From contig NZ_CAKMSJ010000002.1 of the NCBI RefSeq assembly GCF_928381505.1, positions 62,001-126,000 on the forward strand: a DNA stretch of 64,000 bases, in the 5' to 3' direction. The notes under the pieces are model-generated. The model ran no database searches, had not been told where the DNA came from, and was given only the letters and a program-made list of their open reading frames with translations. The DNA comes from Rothia endophytica. Lineage in GTDB: Bacteria > Actinomycetota > Actinomycetes > Actinomycetales > Micrococcaceae. Positions 27,989 through 37,096 of this stretch are shown one piece after another. The stretch's first letter is position 1, and every line of letters starts with the position of its first letter. Both the position numbers and the translations under genes were made by a program.

Positions 27989-28789
27989 ATGCACGATGTT
28001 TTGTACTCCCGACACACCGTCAGCACACCTGATGGCAGCACAGTCCACCTGGGGTTTACCTCCCGCGCTGCCGGTAATTTAGGCCTCCACGTGGGCGCCA
28101 GCCCAGCTGTGGCAGTAGAACACAGAGCGAATCTTGAAGAATTTCTGCTGGGCACCAACGCTGCCGCTGGGTTTATCTATCTAGAGCAGGTTCATGGAAC
28201 CGAGGTATGCGACGCTGATCAGGTGGCATCAGCGCGACACACCAGTACCGGTGATGAAGATGCAGCCCGTCAGCTGAGGTCTGCAGCGCCGGTGGCCGAT
28301 GCCGCTGTCACGTGTGACTCCCGTGCGCTGGCCGTTATGGTGGCAGACTGTATCCCTCTGGTTTTTGTGGGGGAGCATCGGGCAACCGGTTCACCGATTC
28401 TGGGCGTAGCTCACGCTGGGCGTCGGGGGCTATTAGACGGCGTGATTGAAGCCGCCGTTCAGGAGCTCCTTGCCCGGAGCGCAGAGAATATTCGAGTGTG
28501 GATTGGCCCATCAATCTGCGGACGCTGTTATGAAGTGCCCGCCGATATGCACCGGGAATCAAGCCGCTTGCTACCGGAGGTTGCTTCTACCACCAGTTGG
28601 GGAACACCGGCTCTTGACCTCCCTGCAGGGGCCCACGCCGTCCTGCAAAAACTCCCTGCTGTCGCAGAAGTGTCAGATGAGTTTGGCGCTTGTACGCTTG
28701 AAACCGAGCAACTGTTTTCTCACCGAGCCGTAGCAGGCGGCAGGGAAGCAGGCAGAATAGCTGGACTTGTATGGGTTGAGAAACAATAG
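27989..28789 (+). CDS. pgeF: PgeF/YfiH-family purine nucleoside/MurNAc-UDP quality-control enzyme
   Basis: Multicopper-polyphenol-oxidase (YfiH/YlmD) fold. The Zn-site motifs are YLEQVHGTEV, CDSRALAVMVADCIPLVF, VAHAGRRGLLDGVIEAAV and GPSICGRCYEVP. Family members act as purine nucleoside phosphorylase/adenosine deaminase in vitro. In E. coli, YfiH/PgeF removes mis-made UDP-MurNAc-L-Ser, which fits its place after ftsZ. The ATG at 27989 (MHDVLYS) is preferred over an upstream TTG at 27968. The gene is 266 residues. Its promoter is unclear, because the ftsZ terminator is just upstream. Confidence 0.85.
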   Translation: MHDVLYSRHTVSTPDGSTVHLGFTSRAAGNLGLHVGASPAVAVEHRANLEEFLLGTNAAAGFIYLEQVHGTEVCDADQVASARHTSTGDEDAARQLRSAAPVADAAVTCDSRALAVMVADCIPLVFVGEHRATGSPILGVAHAGRRGLLDGVIEAAVQELLARSAENIRVWIGPSICGRCYEVPADMHRESSRLLPEVASTTSWGTPALDLPAGAHAVLQKLPAVAEVSDEFGACTLETEQLFSHRAVAGGREAGRIAGLVWVEKQ

Positions 28790-28801
28790 GTTGGAGTCAC
28801 C

Positions 28802-29611
28802 ATGTTGATGTATTCAGAAGCACGTGCCAGGGAATTGGCACATAATCTTCAGGAGGTGCAGGCACAGATCGCCGCAGCCTCCCAGGATTTGAGCGCGGTG
28901 CGTGCTCAAACTTCTGCGCTGCCAGAACTTACTGTGGTCACTAAATTTTTTCCAGCGGAAGATGTTGCAGCCCTTTACGATATGGGGGTACGGTCGGCCG
29001 GTGAGAACCGTGACCAGGAAGCTAGCGGTAAAGCTGCCCAGCTATTACCCCACGCTCATACTGATGACCCCCTGCGCTGGTCTTTTATCGGGCAGCTACA
29101 AACCAATAAAGCCAAGTCTGTTGTCAAATATGCGCACGAGGTTCAGTCGGTTGATCGCCTATCCTTGGCAGAGGCCTTGTCCAAGGCTTACCTTAACCAG
29201 CTCAAGCGCTATGAGGCAGGGGAAGGGCCGGCGCCTGCGTCCCTAGCAAGTGGTGGGCTAAAGTGTCTTATCCAGGTAGGATTGAACCCGCTGGCCCCTT
29301 CGACTGCGGGCCAATCCTCTTTGGGTGCCAGAGGTGGAGCATCTCCCGAAGACACCCTGGAACTCGCCCATCAGATTTCCCGTTTACCCGGACTAGTCTT
29401 AGGCGGAGTGATGGCGGTAGCACCACTGGATCAGAGCGCAGATGCAGCATTTGAACGTCTGTATAGAACCGCTGAAAAGCTATGGGGCGATTTCCCCGAG
29501 GCAAGGACTATCTCAGCGGGCATGAGCACCGACCTTGAAGCTGCTATTCGGTGGGGGTCAACCAACGTGAGAGTAGGTTCTCACATCATGGGGAAAAGAC
29601 CAATGCTGTGA
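28802..29611 (+). CDS. yggS: YggS-family pyridoxal phosphate homeostasis protein
   Basis: Single-domain PLP-binding TIM barrel related to alanine racemase. The PLP Lys is in LTVVTKFFP, and the family motifs SAGENRDQEA, WSFIGQLQTNK, CLIQVGLNP, and a C-terminal ISAGMSTDLEAAI with VRVGSHIMGKR are present. It controls free vitamin B6 and amino-acid pools rather than catalysing a pathway step. It is 269 residues, with an insertion of about 20 residues around YEAGEGPAPASLASG. It begins 12 bases after pgeF. Confidence 0.92.
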   Translation: MLMYSEARARELAHNLQEVQAQIAAASQDLSAVRAQTSALPELTVVTKFFPAEDVAALYDMGVRSAGENRDQEASGKAAQLLPHAHTDDPLRWSFIGQLQTNKAKSVVKYAHEVQSVDRLSLAEALSKAYLNQLKRYEAGEGPAPASLASGGLKCLIQVGLNPLAPSTAGQSSLGARGGASPEDTLELAHQISRLPGLVLGGVMAVAPLDQSADAAFERLYRTAEKLWGDFPEARTISAGMSTDLEAAIRWGSTNVRVGSHIMGKRPML

Positions 29612-29644
29612 AGTGAGGGCTAACCCGGTAAACTTAAGCTGCTG

Positions 29645-29671
29645 GCATCCCCTGAAATGGGGGTGCGTTTT
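29645..29671 (+). terminator. hairpin with T run between yggS and sepF
   Basis: GGCATCCCC and GGGGGTGC form about an 8-bp stem with one wobble pair and a TGAAAT loop, followed by GTTTT. It probably gives partial termination before sepF. Confidence 0.55.
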
Positions 29672-29748
29672 GATAGCGTGAAAACCTAAGGATTGAAGAG
29701 GTAACGGTGTAACAGCCCAGTGGCGGTTGCCTGTTGAAGGAGATAAAT

Positions 29749-30441
29749 ATGGCTCGTACCTTGCATCAGGCAATGGCTTACCTGGGGCTAGCAGAGAATG
29801 AGACCGAACGGTCTCAACAGGCTTCCAGAAGGTTAGAACCTGTCTATGAAGAGACTGTATTCGAGGCAGACGATACCTACCAGCCCTTCGACGACGAAGT
29901 TGCCTACGATGAGACCCAGGCAGAAACCTCTGTAACAGATGACCGGGATGTTCTGCTGGGCACCCTCGGTAACTCTCGATCTGTGAGAGCATCAGAGTCA
30001 GATGACCTGTATGCGCCGTCCCACAGCTCTGCCACGTCCTCACTCTCTGCGGATAACTACCGCGACCAAGAGCAGTCCTCTGCTGATTCCGCTCCTGTCG
30101 AGCGACCTGCCAACCGTTATACCCCCAACGAAAGCGACGAAGAATTGCGCCGTATCACCACCATTCACCCTCGTTCTTACAACGATGCCAAAATCATTGG
30201 TGAATCCTTCCGCGAGAACATTCCGGTCATTATGAACGTGACCGATATGGGAGATACCGACGCTAAGCGTCTGGTTGATTTCTCAGCTGGCTTGGCTTTT
30301 GCCTTGCACGGTTCAATTGAGCGGGTTACCGATAAGGTCTTCTTGCTGACTCCCGCCAACCTAGAGGTCCTCGGTGCTGAAGGTACTGAGATTCCGGTTG
30401 CTTTAGACAGCGACGACAATAACCTCTTCAATCAGGGTTAA
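29749..30441 (+). CDS. sepF: cell division protein SepF
   Basis: Membrane anchor and bundler of FtsZ in bacteria lacking FtsA. The N-terminal [18 protein letters not shown] is the amphipathic membrane-targeting helix. A long acidic Ser/Asp/Glu linker (about residues 25-125) leads to the SepF/DUF552 domain ([52 protein letters not shown]). The ATG at 29749 has AAGGAGA. Total 230 residues. Confidence 0.95.
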   Translation: MARTLHQAMAYLGLAENETERSQQASRRLEPVYEETVFEADDTYQPFDDEVAYDETQAETSVTDDRDVLLGTLGNSRSVRASESDDLYAPSHSSATSSLSADNYRDQEQSSADSAPVERPANRYTPNESDEELRRITTIHPRSYNDAKIIGESFRENIPVIMNVTDMGDTDAKRLVDFSAGLAFALHGSIERVTDKVFLLTPANLEVLGAEGTEIPVALDSDDNNLFNQG

Positions 30442-30456
30442 TCGAAGTAGTTTTTC

Positions 30457-30756
30457 GTGGGTTATATTTTTGCTTTCCTAACAATCGCAGTTTATTTGCT
30501 GATTGTTGTGTTTATGGCGCGCCTGGTGCTTGACTGGATTCAGATGTTTGCACGATACTGGCGGCCTCAAGGGTTTATGCTCATTCTTGTTTCCTTCGTC
30601 TACGGTGTGACGGACCCTCCTATGAACCGTGCCCGGAAGTATATCAAGCCTCTTCGTTTGGGTGGTATATCACTCGACTTGGGTTTCATGCTCGTGCTCA
30701 TCGGTCTATTTGTCGTGCAAACCGTACTCATGTCTTTGACTATTCGCGCCTCATAA
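30457..30756 (+). CDS. YggT family membrane protein
   Basis: A 99-residue protein with two hydrophobic segments (IFAFLTIAVYLLIVVFMARL and LGFMLVLIGLFVVQTVL) and the YggT signature between them (VTDPPMNRARKYIKPLRLGG). It is always found next to sepF and divIVA in actinobacteria, and its precise role in division or membrane biology is not settled. The GTG start has only a weak ribosome site. It begins 15 bases after sepF and is probably co-transcribed. Confidence 0.88.
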   Translation: MGYIFAFLTIAVYLLIVVFMARLVLDWIQMFARYWRPQGFMLILVSFVYGVTDPPMNRARKYIKPLRLGGISLDLGFMLVLIGLFVVQTVLMSLTIRAS

Positions 30757-31080
30757 GGCACAGCGCTTTTCTGCCCTTTGAAAGGTGATAAGTTCACGAA
30801 ATTTCTTTCAAAGTCAAGGGTCTAAGCGTGATGATTAGCTCATGGGGGTTGCCCGCCTCTATTCTTGCAACCTCCCCACACAGCATGTAGTTTATTGTTG
30901 TAGTAAGGGGAACTACAGGCTTTACTGACTCGTACCGGGGTAAAGCTAGCTTCACTTTCATCTATATTCATGATTCAAAAATTTATAAAGAATTTGAGAA
31001 CTCAATGAAATCCACCTACCAATAGTTTGCTGGTGAGATGAATGAGAAGTGCGAAAACAAAGAATTAGAGGTGAACTACC
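30757..31080 (+). other. 324-base gap before divIVA, with inverted repeat
   Basis: No gene seen. It contains a perfect 9-bp inverted repeat, CTTTGAAAG (30776-30784) and CTTTCAAAG (30805-30813), 20 bases apart. A second pair, GCTTTAC/GTAAAGC, is at 30919-30946, and an AT-rich stretch with TATAAA lies near 30984. It presumably holds the divIVA promoter and a long leader. Confidence 0.5.
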
Positions 31081-31713
31081 GTGGCACTTACGCCTGAGGA
31101 AGTTATCAACAAAAGGTTTCAGCCAACCAAGTTTAAAGAGGGATATAACCCCGAAGAGGTTGACGATTTTCTCGATGAAATTGTTATCGAGTTACGCCGT
31201 TTGAACGCTGAAAATAGTAGCCTAAAGCGTCAGCATGAAGAAGCAGAGGCTCAGGCTCCTTTCACAGCGGCAGAATCTCCAGCCTCCACAGCTCCGGCAT
31301 TTATTGATGTGCCTGAAGCTGCTCCCGAGGTAGAGGTATCGCACGCTACTCCCTCCGATGCTGCCGGTCTTCTGGCCCTGGCTCAGAAGGTTCACGATGA
31401 TTATGTCATCGAAGGTAAGCGTGAGCGTGAACGTTTGATCGGTGAGGGCCAGGAAGAGGCTGCCAACTTGGTAGCGACTGCTCGCGAAGAGTCAAGCCAG
31501 GTGCTCGGTGAACTCGAGCAGACTAAGGTTGAACTTGAACAGTCTGTCGATCAGCTGCGTAGCTTTGAAAGCACCTACCGCTCTTCACTGCGCACCTATA
31601 TTACTGAGCAGCTGTCGGCCTTGGAACAAACCCCTCACCTTGAACCCCTGGATACTCCTTCTCCTGTAACAGGCCAGCAGTCTCTAGCTCTGGAATCAGA
31701 CCAAGAAAAATAA
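31081..31713 (+). CDS. divIVA: DivIVA/Wag31-type polar growth and division protein
   Basis: Coiled-coil protein that senses curved membrane and recruits cell-wall machinery. The N-terminal LTPEEVINKRFQPTKFKEGY and PEEVDDFLDEIV form the lipid-binding domain. A variable Ala/Pro/Glu spacer (about residues 60-95) leads to a long coiled coil (HDDYVIEGKRERERLIGEGQ onwards). It is short for the family at 210 residues. The GTG start has AGAGGTG upstream. A terminator follows. Confidence 0.94.
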   Translation: MALTPEEVINKRFQPTKFKEGYNPEEVDDFLDEIVIELRRLNAENSSLKRQHEEAEAQAPFTAAESPASTAPAFIDVPEAAPEVEVSHATPSDAAGLLALAQKVHDDYVIEGKRERERLIGEGQEEAANLVATAREESSQVLGELEQTKVELEQSVDQLRSFESTYRSSLRTYITEQLSALEQTPHLEPLDTPSPVTGQQSLALESDQEK

Positions 31714-31765
31714 TGCTTTCCCGGCTCAAGAGTCAGTTGTGAATTAGTACTGTTCTCAATTCCTG

Positions 31766-31799
31766 CTCAGGCGGCAACCAACTAAGGTTGCCGCCTGAG
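31766..31799 (+). terminator. hairpin terminator after divIVA
   Basis: A perfect 14-bp stem (31766-31779 with 31786-31799) with loop AACTAA. The T tract is short (ATGTTT). Confidence 0.7.
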
Positions 31800-31889
31800 A
31801 TGTTTAAGATACTGCAACTCGTGCGACCTGGGAGAGATAAGCGATAAGCTAGAGGCTGATTAAGAATCAAAGGGTGACGAAAGGGTGCC

Positions 31890-32459
31890 GTGACAGAGGT
31901 CCAGCAAAAAGATACCGCTTTGACTCCGGTTCGACGAGTGAGCGGGGTTAAAAAGTTAGTGCTCGCTGCTTTTCTCTTCCTTCTGGTCTATGGCGCTGAT
32001 CAAATCATTAAACATATTGTTGAAACCACTATGTATGTGGGCCAGTCCATCGCTGTGATTGATGGTTTGCTGTGGTGGCGCTACTATCTCAACCCCGGCG
32101 CAGCCTTTTCGATGGGGGAGAGCACCACCTGGATTTTCACCATTATTTCTACCCTGGGCGCTCTGGTCTGCGTGGTACTGATTGCGCGTGCGCGATCTTT
32201 GGCATGGACGGTATGGTTGGCAGTTTTGATGGGCGGCATCGTAGGTAACCTCCATGACCGACTTTTCCGCGAACCCGGCTTTGGTATCGGGCACGTGGTG
32301 GACTACATCTCGGTCCCTAACTTTGCCATCTTTAATCTGGCTGATTCAGCCATTTGCGTTTCGATGGGCGTCATTGTTCTCCTGACCTTTTTGGGGATCA
32401 GAATGGACGGCAACCGTGAAGTAAGAGCCAAAAAAATTGCTGTAGAAGAGGAGAAGTAA
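31890..32459 (+). CDS. lspA: lipoprotein signal peptidase (signal peptidase II)
   Basis: Four-helix membrane aspartyl protease that cleaves signal peptides of lipid-modified prolipoproteins. NPGAAFSMG, the first catalytic Asp in VGNLHDRLF (usually GNLIDR) and the second in FNLADSAICVSMG are present. The 189 residues include a short charged tail at each end. The GTG start has AAAGGGTG upstream. Only three bases separate it from the rluD-like gene. Confidence 0.93.
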   Translation: MTEVQQKDTALTPVRRVSGVKKLVLAAFLFLLVYGADQIIKHIVETTMYVGQSIAVIDGLLWWRYYLNPGAAFSMGESTTWIFTIISTLGALVCVVLIARARSLAWTVWLAVLMGGIVGNLHDRLFREPGFGIGHVVDYISVPNFAIFNLADSAICVSMGVIVLLTFLGIRMDGNREVRAKKIAVEEEK

Positions 32460-32462
32460 GTC

Positions 32463-33416
32463 GTGAGTGAACGCATCAATATCGAACACACCGTCGAGGC
32501 CACCCAGGCAGCCATGCGTTTGGATGCTCTGCTGGCCGAAATCTCTGGACATGCCCGCACAACGGTGAGTGGCTGGATTAAGAACGGTGAGGTCGCCGCT
32601 GTGGCTGCTACCGGGCGTCCCCTCAAAACCAAAGCTTCAGCCAAGGTAACTGAAGGCGATAAGATTTCGGTGGATGGCACCCCGCCCCGAGACCTGACCC
32701 AGATTGAGGCAGAACAGGTGGATGGTTTCAGCATCGTTTACGAGGATGATGACATTGTAGTAGTTGATAAGCCAACCGGCGTGGCAGCCCACCCCTCTAT
32801 GGGCTGGCACGGCCCTACTGTGGTTGGGGCCCTCAAACATGCCGGGGTTGAAATCGCCACCAGCGGTGCCGCCGAACGCAAGGGCATCGTCCACCGCCTG
32901 GACGTTGGCACCTCCGGTCTTATGGTGGTGACCAAGAACGAACAGGCCTATACGGTCATGAAGAACGCCTTTAAAGACCGCACCGTTACCAAGGTTTATC
33001 ACACCTTGGTTCAGGGGCTCCCTGACCCTGTCAAGGGCACCATTGATGCCCCCATCGGCCGCCACCCCGGTAGCGAATGGAAGTTCGCGGTGAACGAGGA
33101 CGGCAAGCCCGCCGTTACCCACTACGAACTGATCGAAGCTTTCGGCCCGGCGTCCCTGGTTGAAGTGCACCTTGAAACCGGACGCACCCACCAGATCCGC
33201 GTTCACTTCTCAGCCCTGCGCCACCCCTGCGCTGGCGACTTAACCTACGGCGCCGATCCCATGATTTCAGCCAACCTGGGGTTGACCCGTCAGTGGTTGC
33301 ACGCTCACAAGCTGGGCTTTGCGCACCCCCGCACCGGGGACTACGTTGAATTCGAGAGCCCCTACCCGGCTGACCTGCAGTTCGCCCTGGACTCTCTGGC
33401 AGACGGCAACTTCTAA
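32463..33416 (+). CDS. rluD: RluA/RluD-family 23S rRNA pseudouridine synthase
   Basis: S4 RNA-binding domain at the N-terminus (MRLDALLAEISGHARTTVSGWI) followed by the pseudouridine synthase domain. The catalytic Asp lies in HRLDVGTSGLMVVTKN, with the later GRTHQIRVHFSALRHPCAGD. Length 317 is typical. Placement between lspA and dnaE is usual in actinobacteria. The exact target uridines (RluD-like positions in helix 69) are inferred. Confidence 0.9.
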   Translation: MSERINIEHTVEATQAAMRLDALLAEISGHARTTVSGWIKNGEVAAVAATGRPLKTKASAKVTEGDKISVDGTPPRDLTQIEAEQVDGFSIVYEDDDIVVVDKPTGVAAHPSMGWHGPTVVGALKHAGVEIATSGAAERKGIVHRLDVGTSGLMVVTKNEQAYTVMKNAFKDRTVTKVYHTLVQGLPDPVKGTIDAPIGRHPGSEWKFAVNEDGKPAVTHYELIEAFGPASLVEVHLETGRTHQIRVHFSALRHPCAGDLTYGADPMISANLGLTRQWLHAHKLGFAHPRTGDYVEFESPYPADLQFALDSLADGNF

Positions 33417-33462
33417 AGCACCCCCCCCTCAACCGGCACCTTGCACCGAACAGGAAACCCTC

Positions 33463-36400
33463 GTGGCTAATAACGACTTCACTCACCTGCACGTTCATAC
33501 CGAGTACTCCATGCTAGATGGTGCTGCCCGTCTAGGAGACCTCTTTAGCCACTCCAAAGAGCTGGGCATGAACGCGTTGGCAACTACCGACCACGGCTTT
33601 CTTTTTGGTGCCTTTGACTTCTGGAACAAGGCCAACCAGGCTGGTGTCAAGCCCATCATTGGAGTTGAAGCCTACCTGACACCCGGCACCGCGCGTCAGG
33701 ACCGCACCCGTGTCAAGTTTGCGGACGGCGGCCGCGACGACGTTTCCGGTGGCGGTGCCTACACTCACATGACTATGTGGGCAGAGACTACCGAGGGCAT
33801 GCATAACATGTTCCGGGCGTCCTCACTGGCCTCCCTGGAGGGCCAGCTCTACAAGCCCCGTATGGACCGCGACCTGCTGCAGACCTACGGCAAAGGCATC
33901 ATTGCAACGACCGGTTGCCCCTCGGGTGAAGTGCAGACCCGCCTGCGCCTGGGGCAGTACAAGGAAGCGGTGCAAGCTGCCAGCGACTTCCGCGATATCT
34001 TTGGCAAAGAGAACTTTTACTGCGAAATTATGGACCACGGGCTGTCCATCGAAAAGCAGGTGATGACCGACCTCATCAAGCTCTCCAAGGAGCTAGACCT
34101 ACCCCTAGTGGCTACTAACGACCTGCACTATACCCACGCAGAGGACGCCAAGGCGCACGCCGCCTTGCTCTGCGTCCAGTCCGGTTCAACCCTGCAGGAC
34201 CCCAAGCGCTTCAAATTCGACGCCGATGACTTCTACCTCAAGTCCCCGGCTGAGATGCGCGAGCTCTTCCGCGACTTCCCCGAAGCATGCGATAACACCA
34301 TGGAAATCGCTGAGCGCTGCCACGTTGAATTCAACACCAAGGCAAACTACATGCCCAACTTCCCCGTGCCCGAGGGGGAGAACGAGGAATCCTGGTTCGT
34401 CAAAGAAGTTGAACGAGGCCTGCACTACCGTTTCCCCAAAGGCATCCCCGACGACGTCCGCAAACAGGCTGAATACGAAGTGGGTATCATCTCGCAGATG
34501 GGCTTCCCCGGCTACTTCCTGGTGGTTGCCGACTTCATCAACTGGGCGAAGGAACAGGGCATTCGCGTGGGCCCGGGCCGTGGCTCTGGTGCAGGTTCGA
34601 TGGTTGCGTACGCCATGCGTATCACCGACCTCAACCCACTGGAACACGACCTGATCTTCGAACGTTTCCTCAACCCCGACCGCGTCTCCATGCCCGACTT
34701 CGATGTGGACTTCGATGATCGCCGCCGCTCTGAGGTCATTCACTACGTGACCGAGAAGTACGGCGAAGACAAGGTGGCAATGATTGTCACCTACGGCACC
34801 ATCAAGGCTAAGCAGGCGCTGAAAGATTCCTCCCGCGTCCTGGGCTACCCCTTCTCTACCGGTGAGCGCCTGACTAAGGCCATGCCGGATGACGTCATGG
34901 GAAAGAACATCGCTCTCGCCAACGTCTACAACCCCGAGGATAAGCGCTACCAGGACGCCGGCGATCTGCGTGAGCTCATCGAAACCGACCCCGATTCAGC
35001 CAAGGTCTTTGAAACCGCTAAGGGCCTTGAGGGCCTCAAGCGCCAGTGGGGCGTGCACGCGGCGGGCGTCATTATGTCCAGCCACAACCTCATTGACGTT
35101 ATCCCCATCATGCGCCGTGAGCAGGACGGGCAGGTTATTACTCAGTTTGATTACCCCACCTGCGAGGGCCTAGGCCTGATTAAGATGGACTTCTTGGGTC
35201 TGCGTAACCTAACCATCATTTCTGATGCCCTTGAGAACATCAAAATGAACCGCGATCAAGAGATTGATCTGGAAACCCTGGAAATCGATGATGTGGAGTC
35301 CTACAAACTGCTGGCACGAGGGGACACCCTGGGTGTCTTCCAGTTGGATGGCGGGCCCATGCGTCAGCTGCTCAAGCTCATGCAGCCGGACCACTTCGAG
35401 CACATTTCCGCGGTGCTCGCGCTCTACCGCCCCGGCCCTATGGGCGCTAACTCCCACACCAACTACGCCCTGCGTAAGAACGGTCTGCAGGAAGTTACCC
35501 CCATCCACCCCGAGCTCGAAGAGCCTCTGGCTGAAATTCTGGATACCACCTACGGCCTGATTGTCTACCAGGAGCAGGTTATGGCGATCGCCCAGAAGGT
35601 AGCGGGCTACTCGCTGGGTGAAGCAGATATTTTGCGCCGTGCCATGGGCAAGAAGAAAAAGGAAGAACTGGATAAGCAGTACGCCACCTTCCACCAGGGC
35701 ATGCTGGATAACGGCTACTCTGAAGGCGCTGTGAAAGCTCTCTGGGACATTCTGCTGCCCTTCTCTGACTACGCCTTTAACAAGGCGCACACAGCAGCCT
35801 ACGGTCTCGTTTCTTACTGGACTGCCTACCTCAAGGCCCACTTCCCGCAGGAATACATGGCAGCTCTGCTAACTTCGGTGGGCGATGATAAGGACAAACT
35901 AGCGCTCTACCTTAACGAGTGCCGTCACATGAAAATCACGGTGCTCCCACCGGACGTCAACGAATCAGCCCTGAACTTCACCCCCGTTGGGGACGACATC
36001 CGTTTCGGTATGGGCGCTATCCGCAACGTGGGTGCCAACGTGGTCTCGGCCATGGTGTCTACCCGCGAAGAGAAGGGCCGCTACGAGTCCTTTCACGACT
36101 TCCTCAGCAAGGTGCCCGTGGTGGTCTGTAACAAGCGCACCGTGGACTCCCTCATTAAGGCTGGCGCCTTCGACTCGCTGGGTCATGAACGCCGCCCGCT
36201 GTCCATGGTTCATGAAGAAGCCATTGACGCCACCGTTTCGGTCAAGCGCCAGGAAGCTGCCGGTCAGTTTGACCTCTTCGGTGGTCTGGGCGGTGAAGAC
36301 GATAACCCGGTAGGGGACTTCGCCGTCGCCATCCCGGACGTCCCCGAATGGGAAAAGCGCGACAAACTCAACTTCGAACGTGAAATGCTGGGCCTGTACG

Positions 36401-36999
36401 TCTCAGACCACCCCCTTCGCGGGCTAGAAGAGGCGCTGGACGCCCTCTCAGACTCAACGATTCAGGGGCTGCTCTCGGAGGATTCGGTCAAGCCCGATGG
36501 CGCTATCGTGACCGTTGCCGGCATGATCACCTCGGTCTCCCGCCGCATCGCCAAGCAATCGGGTAACCCCTATGCCCGCCTGGAACTTGAAGACCGCACC
36601 GGCTCTATCGAGGTCATGTTCTTTGGCCGTGCCTATGAGCCGATTGCCGGCGTCCTCTCTGAGGATCTCATCTGTACCATCAAGGGCCGTCTGCAGCGCC
36701 GCGATGATGGGTCGGTGACCCTCAGCGCTCAGGAGCTGCACATCCCCGAAATCTCGGCGGACGGCACCGGCGGCCCGGTCACCATTGTCATTCCCGAGTA
36801 CAAGGCGACCGAGGAAACCCTGGGCCAGCTACGCGACATTTTGAAGAATCACCGCGGTGAATCAGAAGTGCGCATAGCCATGACCACCCGCACCAAGAAA
36901 CTGCTGCTGCGCCTGGCACCTGACCTGCGCGTCACCCCCAACCCCGCGCTCTTCGGCGACCTCAAGGTGCTACTGGGCCCGGCCTGTTTAGACAGCTAG
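33463..36999 (+). CDS. dnaE: DNA polymerase III alpha subunit
   Basis: Replicative C-family polymerase. The N-terminal PHP domain starts THLHVHTEYSMLDGAA. The palm carries the catalytic Asp residues in PDFDVDFDDRRR, with GPGRGSGAGSMVAYAMR before it. QWGVHAAGV, YQEQVMAIAQKVAGYS, an HhH region and a C-terminal OB fold (IVTVAGMITSVSRRIAK, LELEDRTGSIEVMFF) follow. I placed the start at the GTG at 33463 (MANNDFTHLHVH), with AGGAAA upstream; open sequence continues further up but overlaps rluD. At 1178 residues it is complete DnaE1. An eight-C tract lies just upstream at 33421-33428. Confidence 0.96.
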   Translation: MANNDFTHLHVHTEYSMLDGAARLGDLFSHSKELGMNALATTDHGFLFGAFDFWNKANQAGVKPIIGVEAYLTPGTARQDRTRVKFADGGRDDVSGGGAYTHMTMWAETTEGMHNMFRASSLASLEGQLYKPRMDRDLLQTYGKGIIATTGCPSGEVQTRLRLGQYKEAVQAASDFRDIFGKENFYCEIMDHGLSIEKQVMTDLIKLSKELDLPLVATNDLHYTHAEDAKAHAALLCVQSGSTLQDPKRFKFDADDFYLKSPAEMRELFRDFPEACDNTMEIAERCHVEFNTKANYMPNFPVPEGENEESWFVKEVERGLHYRFPKGIPDDVRKQAEYEVGIISQMGFPGYFLVVADFINWAKEQGIRVGPGRGSGAGSMVAYAMRITDLNPLEHDLIFERFLNPDRVSMPDFDVDFDDRRRSEVIHYVTEKYGEDKVAMIVTYGTIKAKQALKDSSRVLGYPFSTGERLTKAMPDDVMGKNIALANVYNPEDKRYQDAGDLRELIETDPDSAKVFETAKGLEGLKRQWGVHAAGVIMSSHNLIDVIPIMRREQDGQVITQFDYPTCEGLGLIKMDFLGLRNLTIISDALENIKMNRDQEIDLETLEIDDVESYKLLARGDTLGVFQLDGGPMRQLLKLMQPDHFEHISAVLALYRPGPMGANSHTNYALRKNGLQEVTPIHPELEEPLAEILDTTYGLIVYQEQVMAIAQKVAGYSLGEADILRRAMGKKKKEELDKQYATFHQGMLDNGYSEGAVKALWDILLPFSDYAFNKAHTAAYGLVSYWTAYLKAHFPQEYMAALLTSVGDDKDKLALYLNECRHMKITVLPPDVNESALNFTPVGDDIRFGMGAIRNVGANVVSAMVSTREEKGRYESFHDFLSKVPVVVCNKRTVDSLIKAGAFDSLGHERRPLSMVHEEAIDATVSVKRQEAAGQFDLFGGLGGEDDNPVGDFAVAIPDVPEWEKRDKLNFEREMLGLYVSDHPLRGLEEALDALSDSTIQGLLSEDSVKPDGAIVTVAGMITSVSRRIAKQSGNPYARLELEDRTGSIEVMFFGRAYEPIAGVLSEDLICTIKGRLQRRDDGSVTLSAQELHIPEISADGTGGPVTIVIPEYKATEETLGQLRDILKNHRGESEVRIAMTTRTKKLLLRLAPDLRVTPNPALFGDLKVLLGPACLDS

Positions 37000-37023
37000 A
37001 AATATCAAAACAGGGTAAAGCTT

Positions 37024-37055
37024 CGGTTGTAAAGCCATAAAGGGCTTTACAACCG
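37024..37055 (+). terminator. terminator after dnaE
   Basis: A perfect 13-bp stem (37024-37036 with 37043-37055) with a 6-base loop. Only GACTAAAAA follows, with no T run, so strength is uncertain; on the other strand the flanks give T residues for the convergent DUF4839 gene. Confidence 0.6.
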
Positions 37056-37096
37056 GAGACTAAAAATCAGCTGGATTATATAGGTCAAACGATGAT

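Noticed and set aside
32263..32274. LspA GNLHDR instead of GNLIDR, considered as a broken active site
   Set aside because: The catalytic Asp is kept and the rest of the enzyme is normal, so this is variation at a non-catalytic position.
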